Shown in pieces: positions 1 through 11,828 of a stretch of 64,000 nt of DNA (position 1 is its first letter; every line of letters starts with the position of its first letter). Source of the DNA: Sphaerosporella brunnea (taxonomy: Eukaryota; Ascomycota; Pezizomycetes; Pezizales; Pyronemataceae). The stretch covers positions 62,001 to 126,000 of the forward strand of contig VXIS01000006.1 in the NCBI GenBank assembly GCA_008704415.1, read 5' to 3'. The notes under the pieces are model-generated. The model made no database searches. It was not told where the DNA came from and worked only from the letters and a program-made list of their open reading frames with translations. Made by a program: the position numbers and the translations under genes.

Positions 1-744
1 AGGTAATACGGTCTTGTTTCTTTGCCTGAGCGATCCTTCTGCCGGTGTGGGCCAGCCATGAGGTCGTTTGTGAGAGCTTTGCCGTGATCATTCTTATCTG
101 CTTCTTTGGGAAGCTGGTCGGCTAGATTAATGCCCAGTACGTACTATGTCGGGGGACTCGCCGAAACACGATCTACCAAGCTTGAGTATTCAGTGCCGCC
201 TCTGCGCGGGCGTGCTGTGCTGACGCCGCTTCAGCTCCGCCTGCGCGTCAGTGAACATGCGTACGCATCCAGTTGGGTTGGCTTTGACAGCAGCGCTGGA
301 AGTGCGATGTCGAGGACTGCGGCAATGATAAAGAGTTGAGCGTCATCGGCCTGCTTGTTTCTTCCGATGAATGCGGCGGCATTCCTCCATTTGCAGTGTT
401 CTGTATCTATCAGGGTAGCCAGAGCAAACGTTCCACGGTAGCTAGGCGATCCGCGGGTGGCTGCTGCGAGCTTATCCATCGAGGTGGTTGGGGGTATTGG
501 CGGCGTGTTTTCGAAGGCGTACTCGCTCACAAAACGGAGGAGAAGCTGCGCAGATGTGACCTGCCTCGTGGCCGCATGCCGCGCGCAGGCAGAACGCACG
601 CGACTGCGGGCGTGGCTTCAGTCTGGTGTCGACACTGACCTGGCCGCAAGGTGTCTTCACCGATGCGACAGTACGGCACCGGCGTCCGGCGACGCGGCCT
701 CGCACCCGCGGGGGCCGATGGCTGACGTGGTGGATCGCGCGAGC
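1..744. other. no gene recognised; probable decayed LINE 3' part
   Basis: No coherent protein can be read here. It lies downstream (minus-strand sense) of the LINE fragment at 745-1115, so it may be the eroded 3' part of that element, but no RNase H or zinc-knuckle motif survives. Confidence 0.3.
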
Positions 745-1115
745 CTAGCGGTGGAATCGCTTTTGGATCTCAGCGCAGCTGCCCTTTTGGCTGCTATCCA
801 ACTGCCCCGTACAAGGCGACGCCCAGAACCGCTGCAACCTGAGTGCGTCTGACGTTTTGTGGTGTCCGAGTTTGATTGAAAGGGATCTGAAGCGAGCTAC
901 CGTCGTGCGAGCCACACCCATGCGCACGTTGTGATGGGGCGCCAGGCTGATATGACTGTCCACAAAGACCCATGGCCATCGGGTCGCATTATTGTTGCAG
1001 CGGATTGTTTAGCCCCCCACCATAAGGTCATACACAGCTGCTTTCCTTGCCTGGTCAAAAGGAAAGCGTCTCTCTTTGAAGAGGCTAGGCGTATTACGAC
1101 AGTCGCAGGCCACAA
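745..1115 (-). pseudogene. Tad-like LINE remnant, end of reverse transcriptase and linker
   Basis: Two overlapping minus-strand frames together match, block by block, the stretch just after the RT palm of the better LINE at 8.8-11.2 kb. The blocks are FLLTRQGKQ (there LLLTRKRRL), APHHNVRMGVAR (there PHHHTVRMGKAR), ARFRSLSIKLG (there ARIKSLSGKIG), QVAAVLGVALYGAV (there QVAAVQSVALYGAE) and QKGSCAEIQK (there HKGRRAEVQK). The shared blocks change frame once near 800-850, so the copy is dead. No YADD-type active site lies in this piece, and it is cut off on both sides. Family assignment rests on this internal comparison plus known Tad-clade architecture. Confidence 0.6.
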
Positions 1116-1828
1116 TAAATAAACAAACTGTCGTGCGAGCCCAGATACACAGGATTCAGCATCGAACTGTATATTCTGAGACTTAAAGGCCAGTGCGGTC
1201 AGAGTAGCTCAAACAACCACACCTTCGACGACTACAATCTTAGAGGCGTACAGACTTGTAGTGGAGAACGTCCCGTGAGTCTATGGGGGCCGGATAGCAA
1301 ATTTCGCACGCAATAGATAGGGTAGCTATTCGACCGATAGCTCAAGTGATAGGGTATGGGGTCCCCCGCCCATCATTTATAATAGCAAGGCGATAGCAAG
1401 ATAAATTGGCAGCTCACCGCGCCTTTGTCGTCGCCGCCCCCCCGGTCTCCCAGCATGCCGGACCCGTGGCTCACGGCAACTGTTAATTTCCAGCGGGCCC
1501 GCTCCATCTCATCCCGGCATCATGCTTGTCACCTCCGAGGGTGTAGAGCAATAGCAACTTTTGTTTTTGAGTGAATCTCACGGGAAGCACCCCGTTCTAT
1601 TGTGTTGCTATCCCAGATTTCTCCACTTGCTATCCGGCCCCAATAGACGTACGGGAAGTTTTCCAGTAGCGTCCAAAACCCTTCGCACCACCGTTGAAAT
1701 ACCGACAACGAGATTTGGAGAGGGAAAGAAGCTGTGGCTAGTGTGGGCCGCAGGTGGTGGCCGTCTCGGACGAGCGTCATTGCGATGGCGACTGAGCATT
1801 TGGCGTGGTTTCCCAAATGTTCACCTGG
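1116..1828. other. no gene recognised
   Basis: About 700 bp with only short, incoherent frames. Nothing supportable was seen. Confidence 0.3.
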
Positions 1829-2375
1829 TATAGTGCAGGCAGCTACAAACCTCGTCGTCGCACTTCACCGGTTGGTGCAGATGGGTGGAGATGGACGACC
1901 ACAACCAAAGCCGTCGTCGCCGCGTCGGAAATCAGAGCAAAAAAAGCACCAAGCACCGAGAGCAGATGCGCTCTACAATCCAGTGCTTTTCTTTCTCACT
2001 GTTTCCACCCATGCATGCTGGATTTGAAAAATCGCCTCTATGGATTGTGAAAAGCTTGGACCAGCGAAAAAAAGAATGGCCCCGCTATAGCCAGCTGCCA
2101 GTACCTTGAAGGTCATAATGCCTGCACAGAGAGCCCAGACCCGAGCCCTCTTTTGTCATGACCCAGCTACCCCCAAACTCGTATCCTACACCACAGCAGG
2201 AGTAACCAACAGCAATGGGCTGAGCGAGCAAAAGAACCCTACGTCTACTACAAGCTGGTGCCATTGGCGGCGCCCGGAAGAAGCGCAGGCGTCTCAACCG
2301 TGCCGAATCTCTCGACGGCGATGGTGAATCTCTCGGCGATGCCGAGCCTCAATCATACCAAATTCCGGGAGCTAG

Positions 2376-2457
2376 AAGGGAGGTTTTGGAGGAAGATCCG
2401 GAAGAGGAGGAGGATCCGGAAGAGGAGGAAGGGAGGGGGGGAGGAGAGAGGGGGGAG

Positions 2458-2492
<35 letters not shown>

Positions 2493-2505
2493 GAACGAGA
2501 GAACG
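2376..2505 (+). repeat. purine-rich GGA/GAA simple repeat
   Basis: About 130 bp of almost pure purines (gaggagg, gaagagg, ggggagg) in the 5' half of the decayed DDE transposon. It gives runs of Glu or Arg in different frames and should not be read as a gene. It could be an eroded acidic N-terminal linker of the transposase. Confidence 0.7.
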
Positions 2506-2678
2506 AGTGTTTGGAGAATTTCATTGCAAATCTCTGTGTACCATCAGATCCTGAGGGTTCAGCGGAACCAGAACTTCCGAATCAGAACTGGCCTCGGGTA
2601 AAAGGCCGCTTACATCAGGTATGTTTTTGAAAGCTGCAGGTGACCTGATGAAGTGGTTAACTGCGGAACACAGGAATT

Positions 2679-4070
2679 GTGGACATGAATAAATTGTTGG
2701 CCTCGAAACGAAGACAGCGCTCTGGCCACACAAAAACCTGGCACCTACAAGTATTGGCGTTCATGCACATTCAGCTGATGGGCATGAACCTAGCGGGGCA
2801 AACAGCGACCCGGAAAGAGTTGTCTTTTACAGTGGCGGCGTGTTATCCCAAGAAGGGTTGGGTATCACAACGAATACGCTCTCATGAGTGTTTGTGGATC
2901 CGACATCGCATAATTCCTTTGAGTAAGCAGGGCTTGCACGCAAAAACGCAGTGCTTGCTTGAAGATGAGGGTACCCTAATTGCTGTGGAGGAGTACATGA
3001 CCGGGGCCTGCAAGCTTGCAAGCCGACCAGGCTTAGCAAAAACCGTCAGCGACTGGTGGTCCAGTCTGGACTGCAACGTCGGTGCCACGCAGACAGTACG
3101 ACGGGTCCCAGTCAGGCACAAATCAATCGTGGCCTCCCTGAACGAACTGCGAGCGAGTGGATGGAGCGTCGAAAGATTCAGTTGACTGATTTGAAGAATG
3201 GCGTGTACAAGGATGGCCATGTGTGACCCGATGTACTGCAGTACGGTCAAGAATCATTTCTTCCTCGATTGGCCACCCTAGAGCCAGGGTGGAAAACACG
3301 AATCTCTCAAGCGGTGGCGCGCAGACTGCAGAGATGAAGGATGGCTGGTTTTACCGTGATAACCGCCGTCACAATCAGAAAATGCACTTTATAAGAAGAG
3401 GGGAGAAGGTCGCGAAAGGAATGGAGCCGGTTCCACGTGGGAGAGGACTGTGGAGGGAAGGTACCTACTCCTCTGAGTCTACCCCGCTGAAGAGACCACC
3501 CCGCTGAAGAGACCACCGCTGATTGTTTTTCCCCTTAGGACTGCGGCAACAGTGCTACATACCAAACCCCACTCCCGGTCAGAAGACCAACAGGATCAAG
3601 AACCCCGCCTGTACTGATGGCCTCGAGGGTCATACCTGTTGCGCAGAAGCCATGCTCTTGGCGCAGCCTGACTGTAAAGGCCAGGGCAGTCGCATCGAGG
3701 AGATTGTTCAGGATGGGGGGCATCTTGTAATGTTCTCTCCTACGTTCCACTGTGAACTTAACTGGATCGAATATTACTGGGGCGCGTGCAAGCACTATGC
3801 TCGAAAGCACTGCAACTACACTCTCGCTGGTATTTACCCCGTCCTCAGTAATGCAACGGTAGCTAATATCCATCAGGTCTTAAGGAAGCGGACCCAGAAG
3901 CTCTGGAGTCTGTGAAGCCATCGCTCATTTTCAAGTACAGGCGAAGAACTCAGCGTATTATCCAGGTATATAGGGAAGGCGCCACCTTTGGAGACGAAGA
4001 GTACAGAGCGCGGGTCTATACCAGTCACCGACGGGTTTCACAGCGAGAGCCAGACGCAGATGGGCAATGA
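2679..4070 (+). pseudogene. DDE transposase relic (Tc1/mariner/pogo-like, fungal type)
   Basis: A cut-and-paste transposase remnant in at least three frames. The first piece (2679-3185) carries the helix-turn-helix/linker block with W-x-x-x-RIRSHECLWIRHR. A middle piece (about 3300-3500) has GGAQTAEMKDGWFYRD and GRGLWREG, which in related fungal DDE proteins precede the third catalytic region. A third piece (3590-3915) has FHCELNWIEYYWGACKHYARK, the conserved block around the last acidic residue. A frameshift follows, then the C-terminal tail to the stop at 4068-4070. A 17-bp tandem duplication at 3482-3515 (ccccgctgaagagacca) adds another lesion. The family call comes from these blocks; nearby inverted repeats support it. 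Confidence 0.7.
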
Positions 4071-4239
4071 ATTGATTATTGGGGCCAAGGTCCAGGCGTA
4101 GATGGCACGGTCCACTTGGCCCCAGCGTTCGCTCTGAACTTTGGTCCCCACCACGTCGTACCCTTTGACCACCATCTACACCGTGTCCGCTTCTTACTTT
4201 CCAAGTGCGACACCTAGGTCTATAGCTGCCTGCACCATA

Positions 4240-7200
4240 CATGCTGCTCATTGCACGACCCCCGGCAACGTGAACGGCTGATGGTGGTAATGACAATAAC
4301 CAGCAGCATAGAACCAAGGTTGAGCAGTGTTCGCAACAGCCAGCCTACAAAGCTACGACCGGATGCTGGGCTGCTTCAAGACCCCACCTTGCTCATACTA
4401 CAGGCCGCCACATAGCCCGGGCCGCAATGTCCTCTTTCGGGGACGGCAACACAAACGATTGTGGTGACAAAGAACGCGCCGCCAGTGTTTAGGTGGCGCC
4501 CAAACCTCCAGTCCGGATTGGGTGGGGCCAAGCCAAGGAAACCATTCTGTAGCTGGCCGGCGCGGCCGGCTTTCAAGATCGCAGCTGAGGGCGTCGAGGA
4601 AAGGCATCTTTCACCACCGTCAGTGTCTGTTGTTGAGACATTCTGTATCGATACTCTAAGGGATCCGAGTATGAACTGGGGTAGCCCAGTGGAACTAGAG
4701 TATCCGGAGATATCCTAGGGTTACATTGTAAGCTGGCTAGATTGTGAGTTTGGAGCTACGGCTCGTTTCTGCCTCGCAATCAACACTTCTCATGCAGCGT
4801 CTCGACGAGTGTGGGCTGCCATGTGCGTCTGTGGGTGCACCAGCAATCCGCCGGTCGACTTGATGAGACGATGGTTATTGCGCCATCATTACGTACGCAT
4901 CGTGCCCCCAACTGTCACCATGTACCGCACCGCAGTTACCTCACCTCACCCAGACGGTGCCATTGTCCCCGCCGCTCACGAGAAGCCACCCGCGCATGGG
5001 CTGGAGGGACACAATGAAGCTGGCACACCATGTAGAGATTCTCAATCCTGGATGTTCACGAGGGGTCTCCAGATTTTGTGTCTTACAGAGTTCTGGTAAG
5101 CGTGTCGGCATTGTGATAGCAACCAGCGATTTCCGTGCAGCCGACCGCCCATAGTTGCGCGATATTTTTCGGGTACTCTACTTCTGGAAGTGCAACCGCG
5201 CTGCCTGTCGAACAAGAACGGAGATGGCGATCGGGCGTTGGACTCGTCCAGAGCGGAGGTTTCTCGGAAACATTGCTTCGCGGCAATGCATTCTATCCGG
5301 GGCCATGCAGACGCGATGATTTGCCTTCCTTACGGTATTGGGATTATGACACGTATCATATGCACCAAGCGGTTTGTCAATGAGGCTCTCTCAATGATCG
5401 CAATTAAGGTCTGTCTGTTATGAACACAAGCCTCGCACTAAAAGAGTCCCGATGAGTCGCGTGGCGAAGGACGAGCCTGGTGATATGACGAGGTGCGCAG
5501 TATGGACCACCAAAGAACCGCTCGCTCTAGTGTCGCAGGAATGGTTCCGGACGCAGGAGCACTGAGGCCCGACTCTCTGCCAGAGCTCACAACGTGGAAG
5601 AGCGTCAGCCACAGACCATATCACGTCTATCAAATGAGCGGATTGTAAATGTCAGACTCTCTTATAGCGCGTGCGGGCCAGTTGCATGTGTCAAGCACAG
5701 GCGGCGTGTGGTGCCGGGCGGATCGGAGCGCCGGCGGTGAGAATGTGCGGGACCGCAGATGCTCAGCTGGCGTGACACACCAAAGTGTAACACTTTCACT
5801 GGTAACGCAATTCAGCCCATAAAAACAAAGTCAAGAAACCATCCAGCCGAAAATTACGACGAATCACCCTGGCAGCCTCCTTAAAACTCGTAACTGTGCA
5901 AAATTCAAGGGGGCGAAAAGCCAGAGGAATAGAAAAAGAGTACTCACCACAATCTACCCAAAAATCACGAAACCTTCTATGTCCATCTGGATGATGGTGG
6001 AGACTGCAGACGGACGAGGCATTTGCGAAGAAGCAACTGCAAGGAGTTCAGTCAAGCCGCAGTCGACAAATGCAAGTCTGTCGAAGGCACAGGCCGAGTG
6101 CTCATCGGGAGGTGGTTGAAACATAAACGTTTATATTGTCACCAGATCGCACAAAGCCGATTGAGGGCAGGAAGCCGTCATCGTGGCGATACCATCAGCG
6201 TGCTCCTTGCGTCAGATAGTATAAGCTGCCATATCAAGTGACGAAGATTATCACACAATTCTGGAAGCTGGTAGCACTCATCAATCGCTTGAAAAGGTGG
6301 CATCAATATATAGCCATCAAGACTGGAATTCAAGACAACAGTGACGACACCATCTGCTCTACTTCTCAATCATTCCTGAACCCCAATGCGAGAGGCTCGG
6401 GAAACTAATGCGTTCAACTTGTTCATAACCGCAAATAATGAGCCGCGTTCGTACAGAGCGGAAGGTTGCCATCTGCAAGCTGCATTGTCTTGAACACCCG
6501 GCTTTCCAGTTTACGGAACGTAATAGGCACCAAGTCCTAGGTTGAAGTAATCAAAGTCCACCCAACTCGCACACTTCCACCGGAATCCAAGAATGGGGTC
6601 AGAACAGCCTTATTATAGCTCACGAAGAGCAGACCCACCGGCAGCTATTCCACCTGGACATGTTGGTCATCAATTCCGAGGCGCCAGCGCGGCTATATCC
6701 TCACAGCTTGAAGAAGCGCGTGCTGCTAGCATATCCACAGTCACATCAGTCATTCGAACTGGAAAAAGGGTGATCAGCCCTAGCCTTCAACAGCCATACG
6801 TATTGGCGCAACCTCCAGCTCTTCCACACCAACTTGGTGGGCTCCGGTACGAGCACACAAATCATGTGCACCGGGAATCGCAGGGTCGTCACTCGTTGAT
6901 TGAACTCAGCATGCCGCCATCGCATTTGCTTCTGCTAGGCTGAGCTCACCCAGCGGCAATCGGTGACTAGCAGTGCGGCTTCGCGAGCACCTCGCACTGG
7001 AAGAAACAGAGCGCATCTAGACCGGTTGCTCCTCAATCCGCAACTGGTGGCAATCTTGATAGCACATCAGGTTTGCAACTGGAATCGTTCCTATATTGAC
7101 GTGGTGGGTACTGATAATTATTCTGGATTGCCGTTGGTGCAATTTATGCAGGATGACTGCATCTGGAATGGAAATATACACGGCAACAATCGCGGGGCAC

Positions 7201-7810
7201 ACGATTGCGGTGTGTATTTTAGTGAGACGCCGCATAATCATAACCGGTGCGGTGTCTAGTTTCAACGCAGAAATCGGTCTATACACAGTTCGGCACCGCA
7301 TTACTAGAGGCGGGGACTACGATGGGGTACGGCAGAGCGGCGATCAGGTTAAGCCGCGGCCAAACAGTGCAGCGGCGATACTCTCCGACAATGTTCTGCT
7401 ACATTGTGGACGCGGTAGCCTCTGAGGTGCGATAGTAGAGGCCCAAGGGTGTGTCGGCACTGTCACGTTGGATCGTCTGCCTAACGCATTGATTCGCACT
7501 CATCATCTGTTTCAAATCCGAACATCTGTTTGCTTTAGCGGCTCGCTGATATAACAAGCGATTGGCTATGGATAGCCTATCATTGTTGATCTGCTGTCAT
7601 TAGATGGCGACGGTGTTGTTTTGGTACTCCGCAAGGCGTCCGCTGCATCCCTTTGCCGATCAGCAACACAAACCTAGTTACCCCGCCTACTACATACAAC
7701 GCAGGGTGCATGCAGTTGAATCATTCTTCTCCACCGCGAAGTTTATTCGGTATTACAACCGCGTCTATTCAATGGGCTCTAACTCGGCGCCGGTATCACG
7801 TGCACAGGTC
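4240..7810. other. gene-free, decayed sequence
   Basis: About 3.5 kb with many short open frames but none with recognisable motifs, convincing splice structure or coding-like composition. The frame at 6593-6943 is open but looks random. A hammerhead-like string near 5443-5475 was examined and rejected. Confidence 0.4.
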
Positions 7811-7818
7811 CCGTAACG

Positions 7819-8167
7819 TCGTGCTGTGAACGGGGCGACGGGTCGGGGCGCGGGCGGGCGGGGTGTGACGGGGTAGGCCGAGGCAAGGCGGGGTGCACCG
7901 GGGCGTGACGGGGCGCATCGGGGCGTGACGGGGTGACCGGGGTTTGGCGGGGTGTATCGGGGTGAGACGGGGTACTACCGCGGCGGCGTGTCGTGCGCGT
8001 TCGGGGTGGCCGGGGCCGCGACGGGGTGGCCGGGGCAGCGACGGGGTGGCCGGGGCAGCGACGGGGCGACCGGGGCCCGGCGGGGTGGATCGGGGTCTGT
8101 CGAGGCGGTCGCTGCCCCGTGGCGCCCCCGTGCCCCGTCGGGGCGCCCCGACCCGTTCACAGCACTA
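7819..8167. mobile_element. hAT family A miniature element A1 (349 bp)
   Basis: Terminal inverted repeats TCGTGCTGTGAACGGG at the left and, as reverse complement of the right, TAGTGCTGTGAACGGG. An exact 8-bp target-site duplication CCGTAACG lies at 7811-7818 and 8168-8175; 8 bp is diagnostic of the hAT superfamily. The whole interior is made of G-rich subterminal repeats (variants of GGGGTGACGGGGC, gtggccggggcagcgac) with the G-rich strand on top and a short C-rich stretch at the right end. There is no transposase sequence. All long frames across it are composition artefacts. Confidence 0.9.
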
Positions 8168-8175
8168 CCGTAACG

Positions 8176-8785
8176 TGCCCCAGCGCAGACACCGACAGCG
8201 GGACTATAGTATTGAACAGCAAATTCCTCCTCTCCTGGAGCTCAGTTTATAAACTCTGCGGTGTTGATGGAATCCCCCTCCGGGTAGTCATAGCCAATGA
8301 CTGAAAAATGCAAGCCTATGTGCATTGAACGGGAACATGCGGCGTCACGTTTTATTACTGGGATATCCAGCACCAGATAATACCCATTCTCGATGCACCT
8401 ACTTGAACAGGGAGCGCGATACGTTCGGACCTTGCTAGTCAGTTGAGGATAGATGTTCTCATCACTGGGGTGTCAAACACTCGCTCTTGGTAATCGTCGC
8501 CCATGAGGAACTCTGAAAGCAGGATGTGAACTGCACATTTGCTCGGAGGCCACCTGGCCGTCTACTTCTTCCAATGAGGGATATGCCCGGCAGCTAGTTC
8601 TATAGTGTGGCGAGCGTGACAATGAAAAACACCAGCGCATCCGGCAATTCTTCATAAGCCAGGCAAACCGCAATCATCTTCGCCTAGCAGGAGCGTTCCG
8701 CGTCGGGGGCATGTGACTTCATCATCAATGGACCGAGGCAGCTTGGGATAGAAGAGTCTGCTTTATGATGGTGAAACATCATATC
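8176..8785. other. no gene recognised
   Basis: About 600 bp between A1 and the LINE. Only short unrelated frames. Confidence 0.35.
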
Positions 8786-11234
8786 CTACTCTGCAGGAAC
8801 GCGCCAAACCCCTCCGCATATGCGCGCGCTCCAAACGCTGGTGGAACGCGGACAGCGACCAGTTCCGGCGAGTGCTGAGCTCCGTCCAATGCTCCTTCCA
8901 GAGCCGTCAAGGCATCACCCAGCAGGCGGTCAAGAACGCGCGCCGATCCCTGAGAGCCGCTATCCGCAAGGCCAAGTGGGAGCACTGGGCCAACTTCCTC
9001 CAGCATGCCGGACCTGACGACACCTGGAAGGCTCTACGATACGCTAACGGAGCCATGGCCGCGACAGAAGGCGGACCGGTGACAGACCAGGATGCCTCCA
9101 CAGCGTCAACCATATCCGAAAAGAGCGCCATAATGGCTAGGCAAGCTTCCCTCCACCACCGAGCGACGACTGGTCCAAGATGGAGCTCGACGGCCTCCAT
9201 CACGACGTCCTGATAGATGATGACGAAGTGGAGCAGGCCTGTTGGGCTCAGGCTTCCCGCTCCGCAGCCGGCCCAGACAAGCTCGGCCCACCTGCTGTCC
9301 GCCTGGCGTGGAAATGGCATCGCGAGGGCTTTGCAGCGCTGGTCGGCGCATGCGCCTGGAGATGCTATCAGCCGAAGCCGTGGCGACAGGCCACCGGCGT
9401 GGTCATCCCAAAGCCCGGCAAGGAGGACTATTCCCAGGCCCGATCGCACCAGGTCATCTCGCTGCTTGGCTGCATAGGCAAGGTCATAGAGCGGGTGGTG
9501 ACCGTCAGGTTCGTGACAGCCGCCGAGTCCACCTCTGAGCTCCACGAAGGACATTTCGGCAGCAGAAACGGCAGAGCCGCCGTCGACGTAGTGGCTGTCC
9601 TCATGGACCAGGCCAAGTCGGCATGGCAGGACCAGCGGATTGTCGGCGTCCAGTTCATGGACGTCAAGGGCGCTTTTGACCATGTTTCCAAGGCGGTCCT
9701 CATTTGCAGGCTCGTGGAGCTGCGCGCCCTGCATAGCCTCATTCGCTGGACAGCTTCATTTCTGGACGACCGGTGGGTCGGGATGAAGGTTGAAGGACAG
9801 CTTAGCGAGCCCTTGGCCATGAAAACAGGCCTTCCGCAAGGATCGCCAGTGTCACCAATCCTCTCCGCGATATACCTGTCCGGCCTCTCCCCAACGGTGG
9901 AGGCCCAAAGGACCGACGACTTTGCGCTATCATATGCTGATGACGTTGCCTGGATCGCCACCGGGGACAATGTCACTACCGTCACCGAGACGCTCAATGC
10001 CTGCGCAGCGGCCAGCCTCCGATGGGCCGACAACAACGCCGTGGCCTTCGACGTAGGGAAAACAGAGGCCCTGCTACTGACCAGAAAGCGGAGACTACCA
10101 GTAATGACGCTCCGCGTGGCAGGATGAGCGGTGCCACACAACAAGCACGCGATGCGGTGGCTGGACGTCTTCCTGGACAGCAAACTGACACTACCCCACC
10201 ACCACACGGTGAGGATGGGCAAAGCCAGGAAGGCCGAAGCCAGGATAAAGTCCCTATCCGGGAAGATAGGACTATGCCCAGAGATCGTCAGGCGCATCCA
10301 GGTCGCAGCGGTCCAATCCGTCGCGCTATACGGCGCCGAAATTTGGTATGACGGGAGCCACAAGGGCCGGCGAGCTGAGGTCCAGAAGCTGGTCAATCGA
10401 CAGGCCAAAGCGATTCTCAGGGCGCTTCCGACGTCGGCCCTGGACCCGCTTGTCTGCGAGGCTGGCATCACCGACGCCGACAGCCTGCCGGCGCACCGGA
10501 GGCGCCGCTTCACCTGCAGACTAGCCACCACACCGGCTGGCAACCCCGCGGTTGCCCGGATGCACTCCGCTATGTCCGTGGCGTCGACCGGGTCCTGGGC
10601 AGGGGATCGTCCCCAGGATCGCTCGCGCCGAAAGCGCCATGATGGCTGCTGGCTGAACAGCGGAGTTCCGCTGGACGCCAGGCCATAAGGACATCCCTGG
10701 CAACGAGCAGGACGACCGCCTTGCCAAAGGCGCAGCCAGTCGCCAGTCCCCGTCGGCTCCCGCCAAGATAACCGCCATGATGTCGCTCGCCCACATCGCC
10801 GGAGCCGTCACGGCGGCCAAACTTCAAGACCGCGACCGTTGGCTTGCCGAGCATGGCCGGCCCAAGAGCTACTTCAAGAGGCCCAAGGGCAACAAGGCCG
10901 CTTTCAAGACCAGAAAGGCTGTGTCTGCGCGCTGAGGCTGCAGAAAGCACCGACGGGCCCCTACCTGCTCCGGACCGGCCGCCGCGCGGATGACAGATGC
11001 TGGTTCTGCCCGCAAAAACCGCCGCAGATGCGCAGCCACCTCTTCAAGACGTGCCGTCGGTGGCGCAACGAGCAAATGCCCTTATGGCAAGCGGTGGGCG
11101 AGGCGACCCGGGACGTTGGAAAGAAGGGGCGGAAGACCAATACGGCGGTCAGAGACCTGCTGGGCGACGAGCGATGCTTTTTTTGTTTCAATCATAATTG
11201 TATTCGGCCGCTTGTGGCCATGAGATATAGGTAA
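8786..11234 (+). mobile_element. 5'-truncated Tad-like LINE (non-LTR retrotransposon)
   Basis: The endonuclease and ORF1 are missing; sequence starts in the linker just before the RT (block KRWWNADSDQFRRVL) and runs through RT, an incomplete RNase H and the C-terminal zinc knuckle. Truncation at the 5' side is the usual result of target-primed reverse transcription. Codons are GC-rich at third positions compared with flanking sequence. No clear poly-A tail or target-site duplication was found at the 3' side, although a T-run occurs at 11178-11184. Confidence 0.75.
8786..11234 (+). pseudogene. LINE ORF2 remnant: RT, partial RNase H, zinc knuckle
   Basis: Order of domains: pre-RT linker (8786-9150), RT fingers and palm (about 9180-10120), thumb/connection (10131-10650), RNase H tail (10663-10935), zinc knuckle (about 10935-11190). 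In the RT the first catalytic block is QFMDVKGAFDHV, then TGLPQGSPVSP, then LSYADDVAW with the two active-site Asp. The RNase H keeps only its end (EFRWTPGHKDIPGNEQDDRL); its earlier catalytic acidic residues are missing, so an internal deletion is likely. The knuckle CWFCPQKPPQMRSHLFKTC is a CX2C-H-C type. Lesions: frameshift near 9120-9170, in-frame TGA at 10125-10127, frameshift near 10650 and another near 10900-10930. It cannot make protein. Confidence 0.8.
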
Positions 11235-11342
11235 AACAGAATCATCGCTACCCCTAGGCTCGAGGTCCTACTCTGGGGCCTGCTCCTCCGAAGGAAAGAA
11301 AATCAAGGAAATCGCAAAAAATATACAGAAAGGACCCCCTCT

Positions 11343-11828
11343 TCAACCCCAGACGTGCGGCGCCTGCTGCTCCCTCTCCTTCACCTTCTCCTTCCCCTCC
11401 CCTGTCTTCTTTCTGCCCCCCCAGGGTTTGCACGTCGTGTGTGACTTGGCGATGCCCGCTCCCCCTCCTATGTAGCAGTTGAAACAGACAGCTCCGTCAC
11501 CGGCCACTTGGGCCCAGGACGGGACGCTCTTCCCAGTAGACTGTGTCGCAGTGCGGCCAGAGGGCCGCCTGCGCTTCTTTCTCTTGACCTTCTTCCATCC
11601 CTCTTTCGCCTCAGCCTCATCTCGGGGGTCGGTCGGGGCTGGTGCATCTCGCGTGTCGGGTTTTGGGCGCACTGAGACCAGTGCGTCTCTCGGCCCTGCA
11701 TGCTTGGAGTGCATTAGGGAGGAGGGGGGGAAGATCTCCCGTGCGTGTTTTAACGGTTTCTGCGCTGTGCTGGGCGGCCCGGAGCGCTTACGCTTCGACT
11801 TTGCCGCAGCGGCCGACGAGCGCTGCAT
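11343..11828 (-). CDS. hypothetical basic protein, possible retroelement ORF1 fragment
   Basis: A 161-codon open frame, convergent with the LINE. The first ATG is at 11828 (the frame is open a little further up, from a GTG). It is rich in Lys/Arg (KKVKRKKRRR) and has SWAQVA followed by a possible Cys/His cluster CFNC...HTTC near the C-terminus, then a charged tail. A basic linker plus Cys/His cluster is seen in LINE ORF1 proteins, but the spacing is not that of a standard CCHC knuckle and I do not recognise the protein. It may simply be an open frame in GC-rich DNA. Confidence 0.3.
   Translation of the reverse strand: MQRSSAAAAKSKRKRSGPPSTAQKPLKHAREIFPPSSLMHSKHAGPRDALVSVRPKPDTRDAPAPTDPRDEAEAKEGWKKVKRKKRRRPSGRTATQSTGKSVPSWAQVAGDGAVCFNCYIGGGAGIAKSHTTCKPWGGRKKTGEGKEKVKEREQQAPHVWG

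Larger units (their letters stand above)
1829..4239 (+). mobile_element. decayed Tc1/mariner-superfamily DDE transposon
   Basis: A transposase relic (2679-4070) sits between two diverged inverted repeats. The left copy from 1829 reads TAGTGCAGGCAGCTACAAAC. The reverse complement of the right copy, ending at 4239, reads TGGTGCAGGCAGCTATAGAC. Similarity continues for roughly 100 bp (for example GTCGCACTT in both). Both repeats are preceded by TA, as expected for a TA target-site duplication in this superfamily. The element is about 2.4 kb. Boundaries are approximate because the repeats have drifted. Confidence 0.55.

Noticed and set aside
5443..5475. Hammerhead-ribozyme-like string (CCGATGAG...GCGAAGGAC) with a possible closing stem
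   Set aside because: Two conserved core positions are wrong (CTGATGA reads CCGATGA; GAAA reads GAAG) and stem III cannot be completed.
7944..8304. Open frames in the G-rich arrays of A1 (likewise in A2, A3, A4)
   Set aside because: Gly/Arg/Pro-rich translations of transposon subterminal repeats; no start context or conservation of frame.
9428..10543. Long open frame on the minus strand opposite the LINE RT
   Set aside because: A shadow of the GC-rich RT coding strand; no domain, while the plus strand has clear RT motifs.
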